Assembly (NCBI RefSeq): GCF_036689815.1
Contig: NZ_JBAHUR010000006.1
Span: 124,001 to 188,000 of the forward strand
DNA from: Magnetovibrio sp. PR-2
Lineage (GTDB): Bacteria; Pseudomonadota; Alphaproteobacteria; Rhodospirillales; Magnetovibrionaceae
Direction of reading: 5' to 3'
DNA: 64,000 bases
Below, piece after piece: positions 17,060 through 25,937 of this stretch (position 1 is its first letter; each line of letters opens with the position of its first letter). Under the pieces are notes generated by a model that did not search any database, had not been told where the DNA came from, and worked only from the letters and a program-made list of their open reading frames with translations. The translations under genes were made by a program, and so were the position numbers.

Positions 17060-18227
17060 CTGCTCAGACTTTGGATCTGTTCTGTTCAATAATGAACTGA
17101 ACCCCATTGAACAATTCGAACAAGAACTAGCCGTTTTTGCCGGCATGGAATATGCGCTTGCCTTTCCGATGGCAAGAAGCGCCATGTTTGCATATATAAC
17201 CGCAATGGGGTGGAAAGGCAGAGAGATTATCATACCTGCTTATACATGCGCTGTGGTTCCCAACACCATCATCCAAACAGGAAATATTCCAGTATTCGTG
17301 GATATTCGCACGGATGATTTTAACATGCAGGTGGGATTAATTGAGGCTGCCGTGACAACGAATACGGCAGCAATTCTGCTGACACATATGTATGGCTTTG
17401 CGCTGGATATAGAGCCTCTATCGCGCATCTTAAAGCACCGCTCTGACATTACCCTTCTTCAAGATTGTGCATTAGCCATGGGAACAACACTTTCGAATGT
17501 TCCTGTTTGCCAAAATGGCAGTGCGGCATTTTTTTCGTTTAGTTTAGGTAAGCAGCTTAGCACTGTCGAAGGTGGGGCGTTGGTAACGGATGATGTGGAT
17601 GTCTACGAAGCGGTGAAGGCTGTTCGAAATGAACGATTTTCGAACCCACGGATTTGGCGGAGCATGCGGCAGTTGACTTTAATGCTCGGCGCTCATGTCG
17701 GCTTTTCGCCCAGGATCTATCCGTTTGTTTTATGGTTGCATAGGCATAGCAACATATTTCGGGGAATAACGGATTATTACGCTGAAAATGAGATTTTTGT
17801 TGCGGGGAATTATCTGGAAACGATGCCTGAGAGTCTCGCTGGGTTGGGCGTGTCTCAGTTAAAAAAAGCCAATGCAATTTTATCTGCCAGAATAGAAAAT
17901 TCACGGTACTTGCGTGATGTATTGGAGACGTGTGAAGGTGTGCGTTGCCCCGCAGACATCGAAGGGGCTAGCTGGTCCCATTTACCATGCTTGGTTGATG
18001 ATCGAGATGCATTTATAGGGCATATGGAAAACTGTAACGTAAATGTTGGGTGTGAAGTGTTTAATTATTCTCTTTCGGATATGCCGATCTATAGGGAATA
18101 CGTGCATGGAGATTTTGAGGTCAGTCGATATGTCGCACAGCATATTGCTCTCATCCCAAACCATGCAAAACTGAGTCAAGCCGATTTAGATGCTATTCGA
18201 CATGGGCTCGACACGTGGAGACAATAA
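17028..18227 (+). CDS. DegT/DnrJ/EryC1-type PLP aminotransferase
   Basis: A 399-residue PLP enzyme. D146 in LLQDCALAMG should contact the pyridine nitrogen and K175 in FSLGKQLSTVEGG is the Schiff-base lysine. The SLGK context differs from the usual sugar aminotransferase S-x-K-N, so it is a divergent subfamily member. Its relatives convert keto sugars to amino sugars; a role on the glycan made by neighbouring enzymes is likely. It starts inside the end of the GT2 gene (32-bp overlap) and its end overlaps the deacetylase-like gene by 13 bp. A second, more classical DegT enzyme lies at 23209-24324, so two different amination steps are probable. Confidence 0.82.
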   Translation: MMIPRLSPSFDCSDFGSVLFNNELNPIEQFEQELAVFAGMEYALAFPMARSAMFAYITAMGWKGREIIIPAYTCAVVPNTIIQTGNIPVFVDIRTDDFNMQVGLIEAAVTTNTAAILLTHMYGFALDIEPLSRILKHRSDITLLQDCALAMGTTLSNVPVCQNGSAAFFSFSLGKQLSTVEGGALVTDDVDVYEAVKAVRNERFSNPRIWRSMRQLTLMLGAHVGFSPRIYPFVLWLHRHSNIFRGITDYYAENEIFVAGNYLETMPESLAGLGVSQLKKANAILSARIENSRYLRDVLETCEGVRCPADIEGASWSHLPCLVDDRDAFIGHMENCNVNVGCEVFNYSLSDMPIYREYVHGDFEVSRYVAQHIALIPNHAKLSQADLDAIRHGLDTWRQ

Positions 18228-19630
18228 CACAGAGCATTTATATTCAAGCGCCCGCAGACGTGATCGGCAAACCCTGGTTCGTTTATACGCTGGACCTTTT
18301 ACAGACGGTCATCGGAACAAATGCCCCCATCCAATTTGGCTCTAACCCCGCCCCTAAAGGCACATGCGCGACCATCTATTATGGTGTCAATCCACCGTCG
18401 GGCGACGGACTATATGTTCCGTGTTGTCCTGAGATTGGTGATGCCCAAACGAAACCAATTCATTTCCAATGTGCCTCGTCTGGGGATGTCAAAATTCCTA
18501 TCTATGAAAGCTCTATAGACAGAGCTTCTGGAGAGGTGGATTTATTTTTTAATTTTTTTGCTTATGTTTCGTGCCTAGAAGAATTTGAGTACGAGCGAAG
18601 AAGGGGGCCATCCCATTCGTATGTGCGAAAATTCCAGAAAGATAAGACGCGGTTTCTTCGACCTTATGCACATTTTATTGGGCTTGCTCTTCGTGAAAGG
18701 ATTGCAAAAGAATATCCCTATACGTTACGCCAAATTGGCACAGATGCCGTTCTGTATTTAACGCATGACATTGACGTCATACGCAAAACCATGCGGACGC
18801 GACTGAAAGAAGGAATGTTCCGGGTTTATGCAAGCTTGAAGGACAGGTCTCTAAAGTCCAAGTGGATCTTGAGGATGTTTTTTGGGGACGCAGATTATTT
18901 CAATATTGCGACAATCTCAGATCTAGAAGATCGCTACGGGGTTAAGTCTTGTTTTAACGTGTTTGTATCACGCCCCCCTGTTGATATTTTTACACGGTTA
19001 AAATCCATGTTATTTGACCCTGGTTATAATCTTCAGCGTGAACCAGAGCTTATTTCTGTGCTGCAAAACTTAATGAACAGCGGAAATGAAATCGGTGTTC
19101 ACTTTGCCTTTGACAGTTGGTGCGAAGCTGATTGTATGAGAGATGAACAGATTCTCTTAGCCAAAATGTTGGCACAGCCCCCGCGACAATCTTGCCGACA
19201 GCATTGGCTTCGATTTTCATTCTCCAAAACCTGGTCGTCACAATGGGAAAGTGGGGTCAAAGTTGACACATCTCTTTGCTTTAATGACCTAGCCGGGTTT
19301 CGCTCCGGGCTTGCGATGGCTTATCATCCATTTGACCATATTCGCCAAAGAGCACATGATATCATTGTCCTTCCAACGATCGCTATGGATACACATTTTC
19401 ACTATTATCAAACCCTATCTGAGGATGATCGGCGCGCAGCAATTCTTACGTTACTTTCCGATGTAAAAGCCGTGGGGGGCAAAGCTGCGATTGTTTGGCA
19501 CACGCACACGTTTTCAGAGGACCATGGGTGGGGGGCGGACTATTCTTATGTGCTGTCCTTGATGAAGGAATTGGATATGAGATATGGCTTGCCGAAAGAT
19601 CTCATCGTAGAAAAGGCAAAAGATACGTGA
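18215..19630 (+). CDS. Polysaccharide deacetylase-like protein (DUF7033-type N-terminus)
   Basis: A 471-residue soluble protein. Residues 1-150 match no motif I know beyond resembling the DUF7033 region, and the rest follows an NodB-type barrel: YLTHDIDV with H184/D185, GNEIGVHFAFDS with H297, the Arg/His segment CRQHWLRF (about 327-334) and a final IVWHTHTF (428-431). These match the metal-binding and catalytic elements of carbohydrate esterase family 4, with the first motif as THDID instead of TFDDG. There is no signal peptide, so it would act in the cytoplasm on a nucleotide- or lipid-linked sugar. GTG 18215 is used as start and lies inside the aminotransferase gene. Confidence 0.7.
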   Translation: METITQSIYIQAPADVIGKPWFVYTLDLLQTVIGTNAPIQFGSNPAPKGTCATIYYGVNPPSGDGLYVPCCPEIGDAQTKPIHFQCASSGDVKIPIYESSIDRASGEVDLFFNFFAYVSCLEEFEYERRRGPSHSYVRKFQKDKTRFLRPYAHFIGLALRERIAKEYPYTLRQIGTDAVLYLTHDIDVIRKTMRTRLKEGMFRVYASLKDRSLKSKWILRMFFGDADYFNIATISDLEDRYGVKSCFNVFVSRPPVDIFTRLKSMLFDPGYNLQREPELISVLQNLMNSGNEIGVHFAFDSWCEADCMRDEQILLAKMLAQPPRQSCRQHWLRFSFSKTWSSQWESGVKVDTSLCFNDLAGFRSGLAMAYHPFDHIRQRAHDIIVLPTIAMDTHFHYYQTLSEDDRRAAILTLLSDVKAVGGKAAIVWHTHTFSEDHGWGADYSYVLSLMKELDMRYGLPKDLIVEKAKDT

Positions 19631-20271
19631 AGAACCTTCTGCTTTGTATACGATCATTCGTCTTGGACATTTTTTCAACGAACAAATATACCGGAGTCCG
19701 CATTCACCCGACGGCCGTCATTGATGGTCCGTGCACCATAGGGGAAGGCACGTCAATCTGGCATTTCTCTCATTTGTATAAGGGGTGTTCAATTGGTCCA
19801 AGAAGTATAATTGGCCAAAATGTAATGATCGGCCCGCATGTTCAAATTGGTTCAGGCTGTAAAATCCAGAACAATGTCAGTTTGTATGAAGGTGTAATTG
19901 TAGAAGACGATGTCTTTTGCGGCCCAAGCTGCGTATTTACAAACGTGATTAACCCGCGTTCGCCGATTGACCGTAAGCATGAGTTCAGAAAAACAACGGT
20001 GTGTCGCGGGGCATCGATAGGTGCAAATGCGACGTTAGTTTGTGGCATAACGATTGGTGAGTATGCATTTGTCGGTGCCGGTGCAGTTGTGACGACCGAC
20101 GTCGGAAAATTTGAAGTGATTGTTGGAAATCCAGCAAAAAAAATGGGCTACATGTGTAAATGTGGGGAAATGCTACCTAAAGACAGTTGGACAAGGGCTG
20201 TGTGTCATCAATGTGGTGAAGCGTATCAAATCAATCCTCAAAACCAATGCGAGTCCACCTCTTTGTCTTAA
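19627..20271 (+). CDS. WbpD/WlbB-like hexapeptide N-acetyltransferase with C-terminal zinc ribbon
   Basis: A 214-residue left-handed beta-helix acyltransferase: repeats such as VIDGPCTIGEGTSIW, SIIGQNVMIGPHVQIG and ASIGANATLVCGITIG fill residues 30-160. The tail holds two cysteine knuckles (CKCGE and CHQCGE) in a zinc ribbon seen in WbpD relatives. WbpD acetylates the 3-amino group of UDP-GlcNAc(3N)A to give the 2,3-diacetamido sugar. The GTG at 19627, overlapping the previous stop (GTGA), is preferred to an upstream ATG that lies deep in the deacetylase gene. The WbpB-like dehydrogenase directly downstream supports this role. Acyl groups other than acetyl are possible. Confidence 0.8.
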   Translation: MKNLLLCIRSFVLDIFSTNKYTGVRIHPTAVIDGPCTIGEGTSIWHFSHLYKGCSIGPRSIIGQNVMIGPHVQIGSGCKIQNNVSLYEGVIVEDDVFCGPSCVFTNVINPRSPIDRKHEFRKTTVCRGASIGANATLVCGITIGEYAFVGAGAVVTTDVGKFEVIVGNPAKKMGYMCKCGEMLPKDSWTRAVCHQCGEAYQINPQNQCESTSLS

Positions 20272-20282
20272 GTGATTTAGCC

Positions 20283-21323
20283 ATGCAAAATAAAATAAAA
20301 ATCGCTCAAATGGGTTTGGGGCACTGGGGGCAAAACCTGCTGCGGAATTTCATCCGCAACCCTCGGGCGGAAGTTGTCGCTCTTTGCGATCAAAATATCG
20401 ATAACTTGCAGCCTGTTTGCGACGTCCTTCCATCAGCTCGGCGTTACAAGAGTATTGATGAACTTCTCTCTGACACGAATGTTGACGCGGTTTCAATCGC
20501 TACCCCTTCTGGGCAGCATTTTGAACACACGCAAGCCATCATTCGTTCGGGTAAAGACGTGTTTGTCGAAAAGCCGATGACATTGTCGCTTGAAGACGCG
20601 GTGTCGTTGGCTCAAACCGCTGCACACGAAGACAAGCTGGTCATGGTCGGTCATACATATCTGTATAACGCCATCGTGGAACGTGTGAAGGACTATATCC
20701 GCTCCGGCGAGCTTGGGGATGTATATTATGCTTATTCTCAACGATTGAATTTGGGCAAATTCCGTCAAGATTCAGATGTCATCTGGACTTTGGCCCCGCA
20801 CGATATTTCAATGTTTAACTATTGGTTTGATAGTCGCCCCCATCAAGTGAGCGCCAGGACCCTGTCTTACGTGGGGGAAAAGCAACAGCATGCTGAAATA
20901 TGCTTTGCACAGCTCGATTACCCAAATGAGGTCAGCCTGCATTTGCACTTGTCTTGGGTCGACCCACAAAAGATACGTAAGTCAGTCATTGCCGGATCCC
21001 AAAAAATGTTGGTTTACGATGATGTCGATCAGACACAACCGATCAAAATTTACGATAGATCTATGGAACTTGATGAAATTATTTCTGGTCGAGCAGCCGG
21101 ATATAATGTGACAAAGCGGGCCGGGGATGTGTTCATTCCCAATGTCTCAACGGCGGAGCCCCTGTATTTGGAACTGGATCACTTTATCGACTGTATGCTT
21201 GGACTTGCTCAATGCAAAACGGATGTGACCCAAGGATTAGAAGTCACAACGATTATGGACGCCCTTTCAAGGTCCGCATTGGAAGATGGCGAAGTTACCC
21301 CAGTTGATTATCATGATTTGTAA
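20283..21323 (+). CDS. Gfo/Idh/MocA oxidoreductase (WbpB/WlbA-like)
   Basis: A 346-residue two-domain dehydrogenase: N-terminal Rossmann loop GLGHWGQNLLRNF, the family hallmark VEKPMTL (about 100-106) with the catalytic Lys, and a C-terminal alpha/beta domain containing WTLAPHDISMFNYW with a catalytic-type His. WbpB/WlbA oxidise C3 of UDP-N-acetylglucosaminuronic acid before amination by WbpE. Position after the WbpD-like gene, with WbpE- and WbpI-like genes 2-5 kb away, argues for the diamino-uronic acid pathway. The enzyme that makes the uronic acid (WbpA) is not in the window. ATG 20283 is chosen over a start 36 bp upstream. Confidence 0.8.
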   Translation: MQNKIKIAQMGLGHWGQNLLRNFIRNPRAEVVALCDQNIDNLQPVCDVLPSARRYKSIDELLSDTNVDAVSIATPSGQHFEHTQAIIRSGKDVFVEKPMTLSLEDAVSLAQTAAHEDKLVMVGHTYLYNAIVERVKDYIRSGELGDVYYAYSQRLNLGKFRQDSDVIWTLAPHDISMFNYWFDSRPHQVSARTLSYVGEKQQHAEICFAQLDYPNEVSLHLHLSWVDPQKIRKSVIAGSQKMLVYDDVDQTQPIKIYDRSMELDEIISGRAAGYNVTKRAGDVFIPNVSTAEPLYLELDHFIDCMLGLAQCKTDVTQGLEVTTIMDALSRSALEDGEVTPVDYHDL

Positions 21324-21335
21324 AGTGGTGAGCAG

Positions 21336-23168
21336 ATGTGCGGGATAGTCGGGATACTCAACCGGAATGAAGAACCTGTATCTCGAGAAATTTTAGCTCA
21401 TATGACCAAACGCTTGGCCCATAGGGGGCCGGATGCGAACGGTGTTTTCACAAACGGCGAGATCGGCATTGGCCATCGCCGCCTGTCCATAGTCGACCCA
21501 ACACCCCATTCAGATCAACCCATGCGCCTCGGTTCGGGGCGTTTTGTTCTTTCATATGCAGGCGAGTTATATAACTTTAAAGACATACGCCATGAGCTGA
21601 AGCAGAAGAATATAATCTTCAAAACGGAAGGTGATACAGAAGTCGTGTATCAGGCTTTGTCTGCATGGGGCATGAAAGCTTGCGAGCGATTTAATGGGAT
21701 GGCCGCTTTGTCGTGGGTGGATCTCGACCAACGCTGCTTGTACTTGGTGAGAGACCGCCATGGTATAAAACCGCTTTATTATGCGGACCTTGGCTCAACC
21801 CTTATTTTTGCTTCAGAAATTAAGGCGATGAGAGACCACCCCGATTTTAAGCCTGAATTGAATTTGGACTCATTCGCGGAGTATATGGCGTTCCAGAATA
21901 CGATTGGAGGACAGACTTTATTTAAGAATGTTCAAATGGTCCCACAGGCGAGCATCGTACGGATACCCTTTGAAAAAGACCAACCTATCGAAACGACACA
22001 GTATTACAGACCACAGTTCGAAACGGATATGCGGAACCTTTCTGTTGAACAAAAGGCGGAAAAACTGGACGCCTTACTGAAAGAAGCCATAACGCGGCAG
22101 ATGGGCGGGAAAGAACAGCCTTCTGTTTACTTGAGTGGAGGTATCGACTCGTCGCTAATCTCCTCAATCGCAAGCCTTCAGCATTCGCCAATACATACAA
22201 TTCATATAGGATTTGATGTCAAAAATGCTGCGCGTGATGAACAGCACTATGATGAATATGAAGCGGCCAAGGCCATATCTCAAATCATTGGTTCCACTCA
22301 CCACGCCCAAATGATGTCAGCAGAAAAGTCTGGAAGCAATTTTGAGAACATCATCTTGAATCTCGAGGATGTAAAGATGGGGCAGTGTTATGCAAATGAT
22401 GCAGCCGCCCGTACGGCAAGTGAATTTGGAAAAACGGTTGTTTCAGGTTTGGGCAGTGATGAGCTGTTTGGGGGATATCCTTGGCGCAACAAGATTGTGC
22501 TGAACAGTTCATCTATGGCCGAGTTCGAGAAAAATATTCATGATTATTGGCATAGCCTCACGCGTGAGGACGAGCGCAACAAGTTACTGTCCCCGATTAT
22601 ATCTCATGTCAAACACGTCGACACCCGCGCAATCGTTAGAGACGTTCTCACGATTGACGATATTCAGGGGGAAGGCCAACAAAACTATTTTAATGCTTGG
22701 CGTGCATTTGAATATAGGACTTTTCTTCAGGGCTTGTTGATGCTTGAAGACAAAATCGGCATGTCCTATGGCGTTGAGACACGGTTTCCTTTTTTGGATA
22801 ACGAGATCGTCGAATATGCTATGCAGCTTCCATTTGCACATGCCTTATCGTCCGGAAATAATAAGGGGAAAATGATTCTTAGAGAGGTTTTGCGAAAATA
22901 TTTGCCTGAAGAATATGCCGCCAGAAGAAAAATTGGTTTTACCGGTGCAAATAATAGCTGGTATCGGATTGGTGGTGGTCAATATGTTCGCAAGCAACTC
23001 TTTGACCCGAAAGAGCCAATCTATGACTATACGGATTATCAGTTCGTGAAAAAATTAATGGAAGAGCATCTCGCGGGAATAACGAACAGGCATAGGTTGA
23101 TTTGGGCCCTATTATCCTTGAACCAAATGCTGAAAATATTCTTTCACAATTCATCCGCCCCACAATAA
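21336..23168 (+). CDS. Asparagine synthase-like glutamine amidotransferase
   Basis: A 610-residue class II amidotransferase. Cys2 in MCGIVGILNR is the glutaminase nucleophile, with LAHRGPDANG and YAGELYNF nearby. The C-terminal synthetase domain has the PP-loop VYLSGGIDSSL and a late DKIGMSYGVETRFPFLD. Besides asparagine synthesis, such proteins (WbpS, WbmE) amidate uronic acids in O-antigen clusters. Its position next to the WbpB/WbpD-like genes makes a uronamide the leading hypothesis. It ends the plus-strand run; the next genes are on the opposite strand, 40 bp away, and no hairpin terminator is obvious between them. Confidence 0.85.
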   Translation: MCGIVGILNRNEEPVSREILAHMTKRLAHRGPDANGVFTNGEIGIGHRRLSIVDPTPHSDQPMRLGSGRFVLSYAGELYNFKDIRHELKQKNIIFKTEGDTEVVYQALSAWGMKACERFNGMAALSWVDLDQRCLYLVRDRHGIKPLYYADLGSTLIFASEIKAMRDHPDFKPELNLDSFAEYMAFQNTIGGQTLFKNVQMVPQASIVRIPFEKDQPIETTQYYRPQFETDMRNLSVEQKAEKLDALLKEAITRQMGGKEQPSVYLSGGIDSSLISSIASLQHSPIHTIHIGFDVKNAARDEQHYDEYEAAKAISQIIGSTHHAQMMSAEKSGSNFENIILNLEDVKMGQCYANDAAARTASEFGKTVVSGLGSDELFGGYPWRNKIVLNSSSMAEFEKNIHDYWHSLTREDERNKLLSPIISHVKHVDTRAIVRDVLTIDDIQGEGQQNYFNAWRAFEYRTFLQGLLMLEDKIGMSYGVETRFPFLDNEIVEYAMQLPFAHALSSGNNKGKMILREVLRKYLPEEYAARRKIGFTGANNSWYRIGGGQYVRKQLFDPKEPIYDYTDYQFVKKLMEEHLAGITNRHRLIWALLSLNQMLKIFFHNSSAPQ

Positions 23169-23208
23169 TCGTTCATCTGCTTATAGGGCGCAGGGCTTGG
23201 CAATGAGA

Positions 23209-24324
23209 CTACGCGTGAACGAGCTCTTTAAGCGTGTCCGTTATATATTCAATTTGTTCATGTGTAATGCCTGGGTAGATCGGCAAAGACATGATTTCAT
23301 CACAGGCTTTTTCGGTTTCTGCTAGCGACGTTTTCTGATCAGCGTAAACTCTAAATGCAGGCTGTGAATGAAGAGGAATTGGATAATGCACGCCAACCTC
23401 AATGCCTTTACGGCGCATCTTCTCCTTAATCTCATCGCGGTTTTTGAGCCTGATGACGTACAGGTGATAGACGTGATGAGCCTTTCCAGGGACGTGCAGA
23501 ATGGAGACCTCGTCAACGTCACGCAGTAGTTGGGAATAGTATTTTGCAGCTGCGCGTCTTTCCCGGTTCCACCTAGGCAAGTGTTCCAGCTTTATATTTA
23601 AGATTGCCGCCTGCAAAGCGTCCAATCGCGAGTTGGTGCCAACTGTCTCGTGAACAAATTTGTCCTGGCGTCCGTGATTGCCTCTTCTTTTAATCCTGTC
23701 AGACAGGTTTTCATCAAAAGAATGAACGGCGCCGCCATCCCCAAAAGCCCCTAAGTTTTTACTTGGGAAGAAACTGTAGCAAGACGCATTGCTGAGCGTG
23801 CTTGGCGGTTTTCCATTCCACAGAGCACCATGTGCTTGAGCCGCGTCTTCAACAATCTTTATGGACCTGTTTTTGGTGATGCGATTTAGCGTCTCCATAT
23901 CAACCATTTGTCCATACAGGTGGACAGGAAGAATGCAGCGCGTGTTGTGCGTGATTGAATTTGCGACATGAGACAAATCCATGAGACACGTCGATGGGTC
24001 AATATCAACAAATACAGGCTTGTATCCTGCTGAAATAATCGCTTCTGCTGTTGCTGCAAAGGTTAGCGAAGGCGTAATGATTTCATCGCCCCCGGAACTT
24101 GGCCCCAGAACGTCCATAAGCGCCAGGCTCAACGCATCTGTACCACTTGCACATGACGAGACATGCCCGCCACCCAAATATTGGGCAAAGGCGTCTTCAA
24201 AGGCCTTGATGTCAGCCCCTCCAATAAAGCTATTCTCTTGCCAACACGTCTCGAAAGCCAACTGAAGTTGGTCCTTGATCGGGGCGTGCTGTAAAGAAAG
24301 GTCAACCAGTGGTATGGGGTTCAT
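23209..24324 (-). CDS. DegT-type aminotransferase (WbpE-like)
   Basis: A 371-residue sugar aminotransferase. It begins with the WbpE-like IPLVDLSLQHAPIKDQL and has SCASGTDALSLAL for PLP phosphate binding, D160 in VEDAAQAHGA, and Schiff-base K189 in FFPSKNLGAFGDGGA. WbpE transfers an amino group from glutamate to C3 of the 3-keto uronic acid made by WbpB. It is the last gene of the minus-strand run (radical SAM, deacetylase, ACP, epimerase, aminotransferase) and lies 32 bp after the WbpI-like gene. The plus-strand WbpB and WbpD-like genes complete the route. Confidence 0.88.
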   Translation of the reverse strand: MNPIPLVDLSLQHAPIKDQLQLAFETCWQENSFIGGADIKAFEDAFAQYLGGGHVSSCASGTDALSLALMDVLGPSSGGDEIITPSLTFAATAEAIISAGYKPVFVDIDPSTCLMDLSHVANSITHNTRCILPVHLYGQMVDMETLNRITKNRSIKIVEDAAQAHGALWNGKPPSTLSNASCYSFFPSKNLGAFGDGGAVHSFDENLSDRIKRRGNHGRQDKFVHETVGTNSRLDALQAAILNIKLEHLPRWNRERRAAAKYYSQLLRDVDEVSILHVPGKAHHVYHLYVIRLKNRDEIKEKMRRKGIEVGVHYPIPLHSQPAFRVYADQKTSLAETEKACDEIMSLPIYPGITHEQIEYITDTLKELVHA

Positions 24325-24356
24325 GTTGAGTTGATCTGATATCTTGGAATTTCAAA

Positions 24357-25508
24357 TTATGACGTTTCTGTCGAACTGACGTTAAGTGAAGAAAGGGGCG
24401 CGCATTTTTCATTCACGTGTTTGCCTTGATCTAAACGTTGTAATGAATATCGTTCAATAAGGATATCCATAATGTTCTCAGCCGCTTGTCCGTTCCCAAA
24501 TATCACGGGTTGATGTTTGGGCGGCGTGAAGTTCTCAATACCTTCTAAAATCTTATTCGTATCGTCACCAGCGATGATTTCCCAACCTGCATCGACCATT
24601 TCAGGTACCCAATTGAGTTCTATGAGAGAGACGACCGCTTTGCCCATCATGAACGCTTCACGGCGCAAACCGCCTGAATCAGACACAACTTTACTTGCTT
24701 TGGAGATTAACTTTATGGTCTCGATGTAACTTTGTGGCGGCAGTAGGGTAAGGTGGTCGTTACTTTGCAACGTGTCCCACAGCCCCTCGCGTTCGAGGGC
24801 TTGTTTCGTCCGAGGATGAACCGGGAAAATGATATCGTTTTCAGTGCGAATGAGTGCGTTACAGATATTCCTAAGGCGCGTGGGTGAATCCGTATTTTCT
24901 GCGCGATGGAATGTGACTAACAGATAACCGTCGTCTGTCGGCTCGATTTTGTGTTCGGAACAAATGTTAACCAGTGCGTCCTTCATGATATCGCCCACCA
25001 AAAAAACATTCTCTTTTGAGTATCCCTCACTCAGGAGAACGTTTTCTGCATGTTTTGTGTGGGGGAAGAGCGTATGGGCACAAAGCTCTACCCCTCTACG
25101 GTTAATTTCCTCAGGGTTATTGAGGTCGTTTGTATGAATACCTGTTTCAATATGAGCAACAGGTATGTCCAAAGCATTTGAGGCCGTCGCCCCGGCGAGT
25201 GAAGACGTCACATCGCCGTAAACGACAGTCACGTCAGGACTTTCAGCAGCAAGGGTGGTTTCAATGAATTCCAATAGCTGAGGAAATTCATCTGAAAAGG
25301 TGCTGTTTTGACGTTGAAACGTGTAGTCGGGAAGAGGAATGCCGAGCTCCAAAAAAATATTTGTGAACATCTCCGGGGCAAAATGTTGCCCTGTATGGAG
25401 TGTCACAAGGTTTATGTTTCTGGATTTGCTCGCCCGCGAAAAAGCATAGTGTTTGACAACATTCGGCCGGGCGCCCAGTACGACGGCAACTTTCAGAGAC
25501 GGTGGCAT
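24357..25508 (-). CDS. UDP-N-acetylglucosamine 2-epimerase family protein (WbpI-like)
   Basis: A 383-residue WecB/WbpI-family enzyme with GT-B-like fold. Visible blocks are VVLGARPNVVKHYAFSRA at the N-terminus, VVYGDVTSSLAGA, HIETGIHTNDLNNPEEINRR containing the catalytic acidic residues, FHRAENTD and VSDSGGLRREAF near the nucleotide site. WbpI inverts C2 of UDP-GlcNAc(3NAc)A to give the manno sugar. The adjacent WbpE-like gene makes this more likely than the housekeeping WecB reaction. The final 25 residues are polar and unlike the family. Confidence 0.85.
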   Translation of the reverse strand: MPPSLKVAVVLGARPNVVKHYAFSRASKSRNINLVTLHTGQHFAPEMFTNIFLELGIPLPDYTFQRQNSTFSDEFPQLLEFIETTLAAESPDVTVVYGDVTSSLAGATASNALDIPVAHIETGIHTNDLNNPEEINRRGVELCAHTLFPHTKHAENVLLSEGYSKENVFLVGDIMKDALVNICSEHKIEPTDDGYLLVTFHRAENTDSPTRLRNICNALIRTENDIIFPVHPRTKQALEREGLWDTLQSNDHLTLLPPQSYIETIKLISKASKVVSDSGGLRREAFMMGKAVVSLIELNWVPEMVDAGWEIIAGDDTNKILEGIENFTPPKHQPVIFGNGQAAENIMDILIERYSLQRLDQGKHVNEKCAPLSSLNVSSTETS

Positions 25509-25586
25509 GCAGTTTCTCTAGATGAAAGGCAGAAAAGTATCCTGATAAGCACTCAATACCAGGGACATGAACGGTCGAAAAACAAT

Positions 25587-25841
25587 CTATTCAGAAATTA
25601 GGGCAGAGAGTAGGGAGATGGACAGCGTGGCGTCCGTTCCCATGTGTTGGGCCAAGTCGATGTTTTTGTTATATTTGGTTTCTAAATCGGAGATCAAAGC
25701 CACTAAGTCAAACGAGTCCAACCCGCTATTTTGCGTTAAGTCTTCATCTACATTGATCGTCGCATCGGTAACACCATTTTGGCTTAAGTATTGAAGGACG
25801 GTGTTTTGAACCGTTTCTGTGATATTTTCGACATCTGACAT
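25587..25841 (-). CDS. Acyl carrier protein
   Basis: An 84-residue acidic carrier protein; S43 in SGLDSFDLVALISDLE is the phosphopantetheine site. The ATG at 25841 is selected because GGAGG lies just upstream; the frame is open for 30 more codons but those read as non-coding. It sits between an ArnD-like deacetylase and the WbpI-like epimerase on the minus strand. It is the third dedicated ACP of the locus, and nothing beside it encodes a condensing enzyme, so its acyl group must come from one of the adenylating enzymes or from fatty acid synthesis. Confidence 0.85.
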   Translation of the reverse strand: MSDVENITETVQNTVLQYLSQNGVTDATINVDEDLTQNSGLDSFDLVALISDLETKYNKNIDLAQHMGTDATLSISLLSALISE

Positions 25842-25937
25842 GAATGTGGCCTCCGACAGTTTTCCGTATTGCCTTAAAAGCTGAACTCGACTTCGTTTAG
25901 TTTTGTGAGTGTTAGGCTCAAATTTCTGCAAATCAAC

